Notes under the pieces: model-generated
Database searches by the model: none
What the model saw: the letters and a program-made list of their open reading frames with translations, nothing else
What the model was told of the DNA's origin: nothing
Made by a program: the position numbers and the translations under genes
Assembly: GCA_905233915.1 (NCBI GenBank)
Contig: CAJOFM010000012.1
Location: 124,001-188,000 of the forward strand
DNA length: 64,000 nucleotides
Source: an uncultured Muribaculaceae bacterium
GTDB taxonomy: Bacteria > Bacteroidota > Bacteroidia > Bacteroidales > Muribaculaceae
Direction: 5' to 3'
Shown: piece after piece, positions 33,094 through 42,036 of the stretch
Position numbering within the stretch: the first letter of the stretch is position 1
Layout of the letters: every line of letters begins with the position of its first letter

Positions 33094-35937
33094 ATGAGAA
33101 AGATTTTTATCCTCTTGACAGTATTATGCTATGGTCTGATGGCCATGGCCATGCCCGCCAGACCCGGTTGGCACACGATTAAACAGAGCGACGGTACCAC
33201 GTTGCGGGTGCAGGCCGTGGGCAACGCCTTTAATAGCGCCATCCTGACAACCGATGGCCTGATGGTCGCCCGCGGTGACGACGGTGACTTTTATTACAAA
33301 TCGTCGCTCACCGGCTTGACTGCTGTGCGGGCCCATGATGCAAGCCAACGCACTCCTGCCGAGACAGCCTTTGTCACTGCCCAGCGTAGCAACCTTGTGA
33401 TGGCTGGCCGTCAGAACCTGCCCATACACGGCAATCAAACGTTTGGAGTGGGAGGCAGCAATGCCGATGTCGGTGTTCCCTCGTTAGGTTCGCGCCGCAT
33501 CCCCATCATCCTTGTCGAGTTTGCCGACAAGAAGTTCAATAATACACGTGAGGACATCATCGATGCCATGCTCACGGGTGACAAGAGTGTGGGGCAGTAT
33601 TTCCAGGATCAGTCCAATGGCTTGTATGAGCCTAATTTTGATGTGTTCGGTATCTACAGCCTGTCGCAGAACCGTGAATACTATGGTGGCCATGAGGGCG
33701 ATGTCAATGACAAGGGATTGGGATGGCTGGTGACCGAGGCCGTCCAGTTGGCCGCTGCCGATGGCGTGTCATTCAAGCCCTATGACACAAACTCTGACAA
33801 CTACTGTGATGTGGTTATTGTCATCTATGCCGGCGTGGGCGAGGCTGGGGCCCCAACGACCTATCCCGAGTCAGTTTGGCCCTGCAACTGGGACCTGAAT
33901 ACAGCATCTTATTATTCTGGTGGCAATGGAGAGTTCCGACCTTCAAGTGGTGACCCAATCGTTAACAATTTTGCCGTGTTCAATGAGTTGTATGGCGGCA
34001 ACGACAATGGCACGACAATTGACGGTATCGGCACCTTTACCCACGAGTTCAGCCATTGCCTGGGCTTGCCCGACTTCTACGATACGGGTGGTGGTGACCA
34101 CTATGGTTTAGGCTATTGGGATCTGCTGTGTCTAGGCTGCTATAATGATGACGGTTTCACACCTCCGGGATATTCGGCCTATGAAAAAGTGTTCATGGGT
34201 TGGGCTAATTATATCACTCCCGAGCCCGGCACCTATTATATCCTGCCCGCGTGGAATCAGAAGAATGCCGCTACCGACAAGGCATTGTGTATTACCAGCG
34301 ACATCAACCATAATGAATACTTTGTCGTTGAATACCGCAAGAAACATGGCTGGGACCGCTACCTGCCTGGTGAGGGTATCATGATTACCCATGTCACCTA
34401 TAATGCCAGTAGATGGAGAGGCAATAGCCCCAACAACCGTGATATCCAGCTGATGACGCTGATGAATGCCGACAACTCTTGGAGCTACTATGACGAGGAT
34501 GGCGACTTGTGGCCATGGGGTGGCAATAATGCTTTCACCGACTATTCTACTCCTGCCGCCAAGCTAAACATGAAGGCCAACGGCAGCATTACAGGTAATG
34601 CCGGTTATCTGGGTAAACCTATTACCAATATGGTGATTAACTCCAATGGTACGGCTAGCTTCTGGTATATGCGTGAAGCTGCCAATTTGCCTGAACTGAT
34701 AGCTATGGAGGATGTCATCGACTTTGGCGACGTGATGCTGGGGAACACAGCGACAGCATCCTTAGGTATTTTGGGCGCCAACCTGACCAGTGATGTCTGG
34801 ATGACCATGGAGGATATTGAGGACTCATCGCTCTTCGGGGTCACGCCATCGACCATCAGCGCCGACCAAGTGATTGAAGGCACTGAGTTGACTTTGAACT
34901 TCTCTCCCACCGAGTTGGGCGAGTTCATGACCATGGTTTACATCAACAGTGAAGGTGCCGAACCTGTTAGTGTGTTACTTGCCGGCCGCGGTGTCGTGAA
35001 GGGCTACACCCCTGTGATGCTACCCGCCGACAGCAACTTCATTGACCTGACGCAATTCCGTGCCGACTGGACCGACCAGACGCCCGCCGAGAATGTCGAC
35101 AGTTACACCCTCGAGGTGAGTACCAAGCCCGAGTACTTTTATCTGGAAACGGCCGACTTTAGTGACGCGCCCAGTGTGACTGATGGCAATTATCTGGCCG
35201 ACATATCAGGTAATTATACTGAGTATCTGCCCGAAGGCTGGACCTGTACTCCCGGATTGTACTCATGGGATGGTTACTTGATTTCGGCATTTGGTGGCTC
35301 CATCTCAACACCGACCTATCATCTCCAGGGCTATGACAAGGTTTCAGTTGTGGTTAGGGCCATGGGCTATGCCGGAGCAGCAGCGATGGAAGTGTCCACA
35401 AGTATGGGCTCGCAAGAAATCTCGTTAGGCGAAAACAATTGGGTGAATTACACGATTGTGCTTGATTGTGCAAATGCCGACGCTGTTACTTTCACCAACG
35501 TTGAAGGCTTTAACGCTATCAAGCAGGTTGAGGTTTATGCCGGCGACCTGACCGCAGCACGACGCGATGCCTCTGAGAGCGGTGATGATGCCTATCGTCT
35601 TATCACCGACATCACCGACAAGTTCTACACCGTGAAGGATCTTCAAGCCGGAGGCTCCTATATTTACAAGGTCAAGGCCCACTATATTGATGGCACCGAG
35701 AGCGGGTGGAGTAATATTGAGCATGTGACCCTTTATGACAATGCACACCCCTATGCCCTGGGCGATGTGAACCACGATCATGTCGTTAATGTCTCGGATG
35801 TCACCTTGTTGATCGCCTACATCCTTGGCGCTGATGAAACCTGTTGTCCCATCTGTGCCAATGTGAATCCAGACGAGCAAGGCGTGATTAATGTAGCCGA
35901 TGTCACGGTTCTCATCAAGAAGATTTTGGAACAATAG
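33094..35937 (+). CDS. Secreted M6-family metalloprotease with C-terminal dockerin-like module
   Basis: 947 residues with a signal peptide (to AMA). Residues about 25-110 resemble the propeptide-like start of Bacteroidales surface proteases. The M6 (immune inhibitor A-like) catalytic domain carries the zinc site HEFSHCLGLPD near residue 316 with a downstream GYWDLL. Then come a choice-of-anchor/Ig-like region (540-640), a lectin-like beta sandwich and fibronectin-like part, and at the end a dockerin type I-like module: GDVNHDHVVNVSDVTLLIAYIL and NPDEQGVINVADVTVLIKKIL, two Ca2+-loop/helix units. The enzyme probably degrades host or dietary protein at the surface. No cohesin partner is visible here. 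Confidence 0.9.
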   Translation: MRKIFILLTVLCYGLMAMAMPARPGWHTIKQSDGTTLRVQAVGNAFNSAILTTDGLMVARGDDGDFYYKSSLTGLTAVRAHDASQRTPAETAFVTAQRSNLVMAGRQNLPIHGNQTFGVGGSNADVGVPSLGSRRIPIILVEFADKKFNNTREDIIDAMLTGDKSVGQYFQDQSNGLYEPNFDVFGIYSLSQNREYYGGHEGDVNDKGLGWLVTEAVQLAAADGVSFKPYDTNSDNYCDVVIVIYAGVGEAGAPTTYPESVWPCNWDLNTASYYSGGNGEFRPSSGDPIVNNFAVFNELYGGNDNGTTIDGIGTFTHEFSHCLGLPDFYDTGGGDHYGLGYWDLLCLGCYNDDGFTPPGYSAYEKVFMGWANYITPEPGTYYILPAWNQKNAATDKALCITSDINHNEYFVVEYRKKHGWDRYLPGEGIMITHVTYNASRWRGNSPNNRDIQLMTLMNADNSWSYYDEDGDLWPWGGNNAFTDYSTPAAKLNMKANGSITGNAGYLGKPITNMVINSNGTASFWYMREAANLPELIAMEDVIDFGDVMLGNTATASLGILGANLTSDVWMTMEDIEDSSLFGVTPSTISADQVIEGTELTLNFSPTELGEFMTMVYINSEGAEPVSVLLAGRGVVKGYTPVMLPADSNFIDLTQFRADWTDQTPAENVDSYTLEVSTKPEYFYLETADFSDAPSVTDGNYLADISGNYTEYLPEGWTCTPGLYSWDGYLISAFGGSISTPTYHLQGYDKVSVVVRAMGYAGAAAMEVSTSMGSQEISLGENNWVNYTIVLDCANADAVTFTNVEGFNAIKQVEVYAGDLTAARRDASESGDDAYRLITDITDKFYTVKDLQAGGSYIYKVKAHYIDGTESGWSNIEHVTLYDNAHPYALGDVNHDHVVNVSDVTLLIAYILGADETCCPICANVNPDEQGVINVADVTVLIKKILEQ

Positions 35938-35984
35938 GGCTAAATAATGACGGAATCCCGCTTGGGAATAGCCTGTCATGACGT

Positions 35985-36017
35985 CAAGCGCATCCTCGAC
36001 TGTCGAGGGTGCGCTTG
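35985..36017 (+). terminator. Terminator-like hairpin after the M6 protease
   Basis: CAAGCGCATCCTCGA pairs with TCGAGGGTGCGCTTG around CTG, one wobble. A short T tract follows at a distance. Confidence 0.6.
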
Positions 36018-36119
36018 ATGCTGTAATGGCTGTTTTTCCGCAAAAAATGCTTGTTTTACAAACATTTATTATATATTTGCGGCTAACAAAAACGAATATT
36101 TATATTAAACACATCAACG

Positions 36120-36803
36120 ATGAAGAAGATTTTTAGCGCTATGTTAGTCGCTGTGATGATGATGACCACAGGATGTAACACAGGTTTATTAGGTGGCCTG
36201 GGCGGTTCTGACGGCACTGGCAGTGGCGGCACCTTGGGCGACGTCCTGGGTGGCGTCCTGGGCGGTGTTTTAGGCGGCCTCGGCTCGCAGAACACCATTG
36301 ACGGCCTGTTGGGACTTGTTATCGGTAGTGTCAAGGTTCAGGAGAGTGAGCTGTATGGCGCTTGGTATTACACCCAGCCTGGATGTGCGTTCACCAGCGA
36401 GAATCTGCTGGCCAAGGCAGGTGGTGCCGTGGCTGCCGAGACTTGCAAGGAGAAGCTGCTACCCGTTTACAACACGCTGGGCATCAGCGGCCAGAACACG
36501 CAGTTCCAGTTTACTCAGAATCATCAGTTTGCAGCCTATGTCAAGGGCATACCCTTGAGCGGCACCTACACTTATGATCCCGAGAATGCCACCATCAAGG
36601 TGAAGACGATGCTCTTCAGCTCCAACGTGTATGTCACTCGCACTACCCAGGGCCTGGCTTTCACGTTTGAGAGCAAGAACCTGTTGAAGGTGCTGCAGGC
36701 TGTTGCAGCCATGAGTGGTAACAGCACGTTGCAGACTGTGGGCGACTTGAGCAAGCAGTTTGATGGTGTGCGCTTGGGCTTTGACATGGCTCGCGCACAG
36801 TAA
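36120..36803 (+). CDS. DUF4923 family lipoprotein
   Basis: 227 residues. Lipobox MMTTGC, then a striking low-complexity Gly/Leu tract (LLGGLGG...GGTLGDVLGGVLGGVLGGLG) before a DUF4923-like domain with LYGAWYYTQPGCAFTSENLLAKAGG and a late lipocalin-like strand series. Family known only from Bacteroidales, no function. The DNA of the Gly tract is repetitive and may vary in length. Own promoter (TATATTTG at 36072-36079). Confidence 0.82.
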   Translation: MKKIFSAMLVAVMMMTTGCNTGLLGGLGGSDGTGSGGTLGDVLGGVLGGVLGGLGSQNTIDGLLGLVIGSVKVQESELYGAWYYTQPGCAFTSENLLAKAGGAVAAETCKEKLLPVYNTLGISGQNTQFQFTQNHQFAAYVKGIPLSGTYTYDPENATIKVKTMLFSSNVYVTRTTQGLAFTFESKNLLKVLQAVAAMSGNSTLQTVGDLSKQFDGVRLGFDMARAQ

Positions 36804-36956
36804 GATTATAGGCACTTCTGATATCGAATGCCTTGTGCCTCTTGTTACCCAAGGGGGCACAAGAAACTTGTATGTGTTAGTTGATGAATAATCTTAATTT
36901 GCTGAAATTACACCTAAATATGCAATTCTAGGGCTTGTTTTGCGTTTCAAAGTATA

Positions 36957-36964
36957 TAATTTTG
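36957..36964 (+). promoter_or_regulatory. -7 box TAATTTTG of the VTC-DUF4956 operon
   Basis: TAnnTTTG match only 7 bp before the ATG at 36972, predicting an almost leaderless operon mRNA. Confidence 0.55.
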
Positions 36965-36971
36965 CACCCCA

Positions 36972-37772
36972 ATGGAGAATATCATCAGGACATATAGCCC
37001 GATCTCGCTCGGCGAGATGAGCGGCATCAAGCTGATGAACCGTACCGACACCAAGTTTGTCACGACGGTTGACCGGCTGCGGCTCCTGTTGACGCTTGCC
37101 CATGATGAATACAGGGCGCAGGAGGTGGATGGCCGGCGCATTGCCAGCTACTACACCGCCTACTTTGACACGCCCGACAACAACATGTACATTGTGCACC
37201 AGAACGGGCACGCGGGACGCCAGAAACTGCGCATCCGTTCCTATGTGGATACGGGGCTCAACTTCCTGGAGGTGAAGACCAAGAACAACCATGGCCGCAC
37301 CAAGAAGAAACGCGTAGATATGGTGGGTTTTGACCCGACGCACCCCGACCATGGCATCCGATTCCTGCGTCAGGACGAGCAGTTCAGGAGCTATGATGCG
37401 TTCTTGAGCAAGCACTTGCGCTATGATCCCACGGTCCTGACTGAGCATCTGGAGAACCATTTCCGCCGCATCACGCTGGTCAACAAGGCCAAGACCGAGC
37501 GCGTCACCATCGACACCGACTTGTGTTTCCACAATATCAAGACCGACCGTGACGTTGACTTGACAGGACTGGTCATCATAGAGGTGAAGCGTGACGGCCT
37601 GCAACCGTCGCCCATCCTGGGGATGCTGCGCGAGTTGCGCATCAAGCCCAGCGGTTTCAGCAAGTATTGCATGGGTTCGGCGCTGACCAATCCGTCGCTC
37701 AAGCGCAACAACTTCAAGGAGCGCCTGCGCCTGGTGGAGCGCCTCCTCTCAACAACAAAGATTAATAACTAA
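36972..37772 (+). CDS. VTC-domain polyphosphate polymerase-like protein
   Basis: 266 residues, a tunnel-fold VTC/CYTH-like domain without membrane segments. The family pattern is visible: NRTDTKFV near the start, SYYTAYFDTPDNNMY, QKLRIRSYVDTGLNFLEVKTKNN.GRTKKKR with the basic and acidic tunnel residues, and late VIIEVKRDG and KYCMGSAL. The yeast Vtc4 homologue makes polyphosphate from ATP. It heads a five-gene operon, and the next gene (DUF4956) starts 10 bp later; VTC-DUF4956 pairs recur in many bacteria, often with CotH kinases. Polymer type here is inferred. Confidence 0.88.
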   Translation: MENIIRTYSPISLGEMSGIKLMNRTDTKFVTTVDRLRLLLTLAHDEYRAQEVDGRRIASYYTAYFDTPDNNMYIVHQNGHAGRQKLRIRSYVDTGLNFLEVKTKNNHGRTKKKRVDMVGFDPTHPDHGIRFLRQDEQFRSYDAFLSKHLRYDPTVLTEHLENHFRRITLVNKAKTERVTIDTDLCFHNIKTDRDVDLTGLVIIEVKRDGLQPSPILGMLRELRIKPSGFSKYCMGSALTNPSLKRNNFKERLRLVERLLSTTKINN

Positions 37773-37782
37773 AGACTACAAT

Positions 37783-38523
37783 ATGATATTACTGCAAGAT
37801 TTATCAGGCCTTGAGGACGGCGCCGACGCCGTTCATGAAGCTGTCCATGCTGTCGCCAACGATTTCAGGTGGTTTGATGCCTCAGGAGTGACCGAGATGA
37901 TGATACGATTCGGGTTCTTCCTGCTGGTGTTGTTTGGCATTGTCTATTTCCTGTATTACCGCAAGACACACCGCCGTGACTATTTCTTCACGCTCGTGTT
38001 GTTGAGTGTGAGCATCTTCTTCTTGATCTACCTGCTGGGTAGCGTCAAGGTGAAGATCGGATTTGCCCTAGGATTATTTGCCATCTTTGGCGTGCTGCGA
38101 TACCGTACCGAGACGATTCCCGTGCGCGAGATGTCCTATATGTTCGGCGTCATCAGCCTCTCGGTCATCAATGCGCTGGCCGACTCGCTGAGTTTTGCCG
38201 AACTGCTGATTCCCAACGTGGCGATTTTCCTGCTGATATGGGGATTTGAGACCTTTGTGCTGCGGCGCAACCTTGCCTCGAAGCTGATTCTGTATGACCG
38301 CATCGAGCTGATCACGCCCGAGCGCCGTGAGGAACTGCTCGAGGACCTGCACAAGCGCACGGGGCTCAACATCACCAAGATTAACATCGGGTCGGTTGAT
38401 TTCCTCAAGGATACCGCAGTCATCAAGATAGAGTATGAAAACGATGGTGAAGGCATGAGCCACATTAACCACACCCTAAAGATTCCGAAATACGAATGGC
38501 AAGATGTAAAGGAAAACAACTGA
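37783..38523 (+). CDS. DUF4956 membrane protein
   Basis: 246 residues with four or five membrane helices (about 43-62, 72-92, 95-109, 122-140 and 144-160) and a cytoplasmic C-terminal domain (ITPERREELLEDLHKRTGLNITKINIGSVDFLKDTAVIKIEY). The sequence FALGLFAIFGVLRYRTETIPVREMSYMFG is the core signature of DUF4956. It may form the membrane channel or anchor for the VTC polymerase next to it. Its 3' end overlaps the DUF2490 gene by 28 bp, so expression is tightly linked. Confidence 0.88.
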   Translation: MILLQDLSGLEDGADAVHEAVHAVANDFRWFDASGVTEMMIRFGFFLLVLFGIVYFLYYRKTHRRDYFFTLVLLSVSIFFLIYLLGSVKVKIGFALGLFAIFGVLRYRTETIPVREMSYMFGVISLSVINALADSLSFAELLIPNVAIFLLIWGFETFVLRRNLASKLILYDRIELITPERREELLEDLHKRTGLNITKINIGSVDFLKDTAVIKIEYENDGEGMSHINHTLKIPKYEWQDVKENN

Positions 38524-39254
38524 TAGCAGGTTTGTTGCTGATGTTGTGTGCAGCACTCTTCCCGACATTGTCGCATGCCGATGATGGCGGGTTGATTGCT
38601 TCGGTCGAGGCTTCCCACAAGTTCTCCAAGAAGTTGAGCGCAGGGCTGGAAACGGAATTCCGCTCCCGCAACAATTTCCGCACTGCCGACCGCGTGAGTG
38701 TGGGCGGCGATGTCAGTTACAAACTCTTGCCGTGGCTCAAAGCCGGCGTGGGCTATGTGCTGCTCATCGACAACAACCGCGAGAAAATCACCTATCAGGA
38801 CGATGGCGTGAGCTACAACAACTGGCGCCCCAGTTACTGGGGATTGCGCCACCGCTTCAATGTGACGCTCACGGCAAGCCACAAGATCAGGCGAGTGGAA
38901 TTGAGCCTGCGCGAGCGCTGGCAATACACCTACCGCCCCAGCAAGATGATTGATAACTTCGACTTCGACGAGGCCGAGTGGGAGGACCACGAGGTGAAAG
39001 GCAAGGGCAAGAACGTGTTGCGCAGCCGTCTGCAACTCGAGTGGGATATCCCCAAGTGCAAGTTTGACCCGTTTGCCAGCGTGGAGTTCCACACGACACG
39101 TGAGTTGGAAAAGACGCGCTTCATCGTGGGCGTGGAGCACACGGTCAAGAAAAAGCACGGTTTCAAGCTCTATTACCGTTACCAGTTGACCGGCAGCAGT
39201 AGTGATGAGCCCAACATCCACATGCTGGGCATGGGTTACACCTATAAATTCTGA
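38496..39254 (+). CDS. DUF2490 outer membrane barrel-like protein
   Basis: 252 residues with a signal peptide (GLLLMLCAALFPTLSHA). The mature part is a run of amphipathic strands (KKLSAGLETEFRSRNNF, RVSVGGDVSYKLLPWLKAGVGYV, FKLYYRYQLTG) and ends in the aromatic HMLGMGYTYKF, features of the DUF2490 family and of small outer membrane barrels. The start overlaps the preceding gene by 28 bp. It may be the outer-membrane exit for whatever the VTC-DUF4956 pair makes; this is inference. Confidence 0.85.
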   Translation: MARCKGKQLIAGLLLMLCAALFPTLSHADDGGLIASVEASHKFSKKLSAGLETEFRSRNNFRTADRVSVGGDVSYKLLPWLKAGVGYVLLIDNNREKITYQDDGVSYNNWRPSYWGLRHRFNVTLTASHKIRRVELSLRERWQYTYRPSKMIDNFDFDEAEWEDHEVKGKGKNVLRSRLQLEWDIPKCKFDPFASVEFHTTRELEKTRFIVGVEHTVKKKHGFKLYYRYQLTGSSSDEPNIHMLGMGYTYKF

Positions 39255-39259
39255 CCGTT

Positions 39260-40474
39260 ATGAAGAAGATATTATACTATAGCCTGACGCTGCTGGCACT
39301 CAATATGGTTTTGGTGTCGTGTGTGAAAGATGACACCGACATGGACGACATCCTCGCCCAGTATCTGGTGAAACCTGCCGAGATTGAGCTGGACTATTCT
39401 GAATTAACCGAACAGCCCGATGTCCCCGTCACCGACGAGGATGACCCTGCCTACAACGACTATGTGGAGAACAGCCCGTGGAACAAGGTGATAGAAATCG
39501 CCTTTAACGGAAATGAAGCCAACGTCGTCGGCACTGTGAGCGGCGTTAGTGTCTCGGCCACTGGTGCCCACGTCACAGTTATCAATATGTCGGGTCCCGT
39601 GAAATTTGTTGTTCATGGCACAACCACCAACGGTTCTCTCAAGTTCTACGGTGACAAGCGTTTCCAGGTTCTGCTCAACGGTGCCGAAATCACCAATCCC
39701 AACGGTGCGGCCATCAACAACCAGGGCGGCAAGACGATGTATGTGGTGCTGGCCGATGGCTCGGTTAACCGCCTGCAGGACGGCTCCGACTATGTGATGA
39801 CTGATGAGGAGGACCAGAAGGCCGCCCTCTTCAGCGAGGGACAAATCATCTTCAGCGGCAAGGGCGAGTTGGATGTCATTGCCGTGGGCCGCGGCGGCAT
39901 CCGCAGCGATGACTACATCCGCATCCGTCCCGGCGTGAAGATCAATGTGAACAGCAGCGCCCTTGACGGCTTGCGTGCCAACGACGGCATCACCATGGAT
40001 GGCGGTGTCGTGAACGTGGAAACCTCGGGCGAGGGAGCCAAGGGCGTGCGCAGCGGAGGCCTGTTGACCGTCAACGGAGGTCGCCTCATCGCCATCAACA
40101 ACGGTGACACGCGCTTAACCGAGGAGGACGAACTGACCGACACCACCTCTTGCGCGGCATTGTACTGTGACACGCTGATGACCGTTAATGCCGGAGTCAT
40201 CAAGCTCAAGGCAACTGGCGACGGCGGCAAGGGCATCAATGCCAAGCAGCATGTGACCATCAAGGGCGGCACCGTCATGGCTGTGGCCTCGGGTACCCGC
40301 GAGGTCAAGAAGCCCAGAGGTGTGAAGATTGACGGCAATTTCGCCATCTCGGGCGGTTATTTCTATAGCTACAGCCGCCGCAGCGACCCCATCGACGTGT
40401 CGGGGACGACCACGGTGGCACCAGGCTACAAGACCTATGACATCGCCCCCAAGGTAGTGACGATAGCCTATTAG
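39260..40474 (+). CDS. Cthe_2159-like carbohydrate-binding beta-helix lipoprotein
   Basis: 404 residues. Lipobox VLVSC at 17-21 and an acidic linker, then a right-handed parallel beta-helix built from short repeats (GEGAKGVRSGGLLTVNGGRLIAIN, GDGGKGINAKQHVTIKGGTVMA). The segment AINNQGGKTMYVVLADGSVNRLQDGSDY...EDQKAALFSEGQIIFSGKGEL is the signature of the Cthe_2159 family, whose founding member binds cellulose and acidic polygalacturonate with calcium. It starts 5 bp after the DUF2490 gene. Likely surface-exposed glycan or polymer binding. Confidence 0.88.
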   Translation: MKKILYYSLTLLALNMVLVSCVKDDTDMDDILAQYLVKPAEIELDYSELTEQPDVPVTDEDDPAYNDYVENSPWNKVIEIAFNGNEANVVGTVSGVSVSATGAHVTVINMSGPVKFVVHGTTTNGSLKFYGDKRFQVLLNGAEITNPNGAAINNQGGKTMYVVLADGSVNRLQDGSDYVMTDEEDQKAALFSEGQIIFSGKGELDVIAVGRGGIRSDDYIRIRPGVKINVNSSALDGLRANDGITMDGGVVNVETSGEGAKGVRSGGLLTVNGGRLIAINNGDTRLTEEDELTDTTSCAALYCDTLMTVNAGVIKLKATGDGGKGINAKQHVTIKGGTVMAVASGTREVKKPRGVKIDGNFAISGGYFYSYSRRSDPIDVSGTTTVAPGYKTYDIAPKVVTIAY

Positions 40475-40511
40475 TAACGCTACAAACCCAATTGAGACTG
40501 GAAATATAAAT

Positions 40512-41867
40512 ATGAGAAAAATATTACTTGCATTATTGGCAACGGCCGTGTGCTTCACTGCAGGCGCTGTCACGGGCGACGTGAACAGTGACGGTGAGGT
40601 GAACATCAGCGATGTGAATTCCCTGGTCGATATGATCCTCTCGGGCGATTTCATGGATACAGGCGACGTGAACAGCGACGGCGAGGTGAACATCAGTGAC
40701 GTGAATGTCCTGATTGAATTCATCCTGAACGGTGTTCCCGAGGAGCCGATTGTCCCCAAGGAGATTGCCCTGGACGATAGCGACCTGGAAGAGCCTGGCG
40801 AGGTCATTCCTGATGACGAGGATGCGCTGGACTATGGAGACTATGTCGAGAACACGATATGGGCCACCACGGTGCGCATCAACTTCGACGGCGATACGGC
40901 GATTGTGACAGGCAATCCCAGCACAGTCATCGTGAGCGTCGAGGGCGCCCATGTCACCGTCACCAGCGCTGCCAAGCGCGTGCGTTACATCGTGACGGGC
41001 ACGACAGCCAACGGCTCGCTCAAGTTCTACAGCGACAAGAAGTTCCAACTCCAATTAAATGGTGTGGACATCACCAATCCCACGGGTGCCGCTGTCAACA
41101 ATCAGTGCGGCAAGTCGCTCTATCTGGTGCTCAACGAGGGCACGGTTAATGCCCTGCGCGACGGCGAGAACTACACGATGGTTGAGAATGAGGATCAGAA
41201 GGGTGCCGTGTTCAGTGAGGGACAGATCCTCGTCAGCGGCAAGGGATTGCTCAACATCTTTAGCGTGGGCCGCCACTGCATGGCCAGCGACGACTACATC
41301 TTTGTGCGTCCCGGTTGTCACCTCTACTTGAACAGCACCAGCGGTCACGGTATCAAGGCCAAGGACTACGTCCACATCGCTGGCAGTGTCATCAACATGG
41401 AGATTGCTGCCGACGGTGCCAAGGGTATCAACTGCGACAGCCTCGTCTATATCACCGGCGGGCGCACCACCATTATCAACACCGGTACTTCCCGTGCCGA
41501 GGTTGACTCGCTGGGTAATGAGTCGTTGACGGGAGCCGCTGGCGTCAAGGCCGACTACAACATGACCATGACAGGAGGCGTCCTCAACGTCAAGTGCACA
41601 GGTGACGATGCCAAGGGCTTGAATGTGGCACAACCGTTCTTGTTCACTGGCGGCGAGTTAAACGTCGTGGCGACTGGCGGCAAACTCACCGTTGCCCCCA
41701 AGGGCGTGAAGTGTGACACCGACTGCATCATCGAGGGAGGCTACTTCTACAGCTGCGCCCCCAACGGCAAGGCCATCGACATCGATGACAAAGACGGACC
41801 CACCATTGCCGATGGCTATACCACCTATACTGTAACCGACACCCGCCTCTTTGAAATCATCTATTGA
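40512..41867 (+). CDS. Cthe_2159-like protein with two N-terminal dockerin-like repeats
   Basis: 451 residues. Signal peptide to AGA, then two near-identical calcium-loop units (GDVNSDGEVNISDVNSLVDMIL and GDVNSDGEVNISDVNVLIEFIL) that form one dockerin type I-like module, here N-terminal instead of the usual C-terminal. The rest is a beta-helix paralogous to the preceding gene (NGSLKFYSDKKFQLQLNGVDITNPTGAAVNNQCGKSLY). The pair arose by duplication followed by exchange of the anchor: lipid in one, dockerin in the other. Last gene of the operon, followed by a strong terminator. Confidence 0.88.
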   Translation: MRKILLALLATAVCFTAGAVTGDVNSDGEVNISDVNSLVDMILSGDFMDTGDVNSDGEVNISDVNVLIEFILNGVPEEPIVPKEIALDDSDLEEPGEVIPDDEDALDYGDYVENTIWATTVRINFDGDTAIVTGNPSTVIVSVEGAHVTVTSAAKRVRYIVTGTTANGSLKFYSDKKFQLQLNGVDITNPTGAAVNNQCGKSLYLVLNEGTVNALRDGENYTMVENEDQKGAVFSEGQILVSGKGLLNIFSVGRHCMASDDYIFVRPGCHLYLNSTSGHGIKAKDYVHIAGSVINMEIAADGAKGINCDSLVYITGGRTTIINTGTSRAEVDSLGNESLTGAAGVKADYNMTMTGGVLNVKCTGDDAKGLNVAQPFLFTGGELNVVATGGKLTVAPKGVKCDTDCIIEGGYFYSCAPNGKAIDIDDKDGPTIADGYTTYTVTDTRLFEIIY

Positions 41868-41946
41868 CTTGCTGTGACTGCAAACAGCAATAACAATCAT
41901 AACCACACTTAGGTTGTTGCCTATCTGGTATTGTTGATTGACATAA

Positions 41947-41987
41947 AGGCATCCGCGTCCTTGGCTTGGCTTGGGACGCGGATGCCT
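41947..41987 (+). terminator. Terminator hairpin closing the VTC operon
   Basis: AGGCATCCGCGTCC pairs with GGGACGCGGATGCCT around a 12-base loop. No long T tract. Confidence 0.75.
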
Positions 41988-42036
41988 GTGTGTTAGTGTG
42001 AATCGGTCTTGTCATCGCCACGGCGGGCGACTGGGC

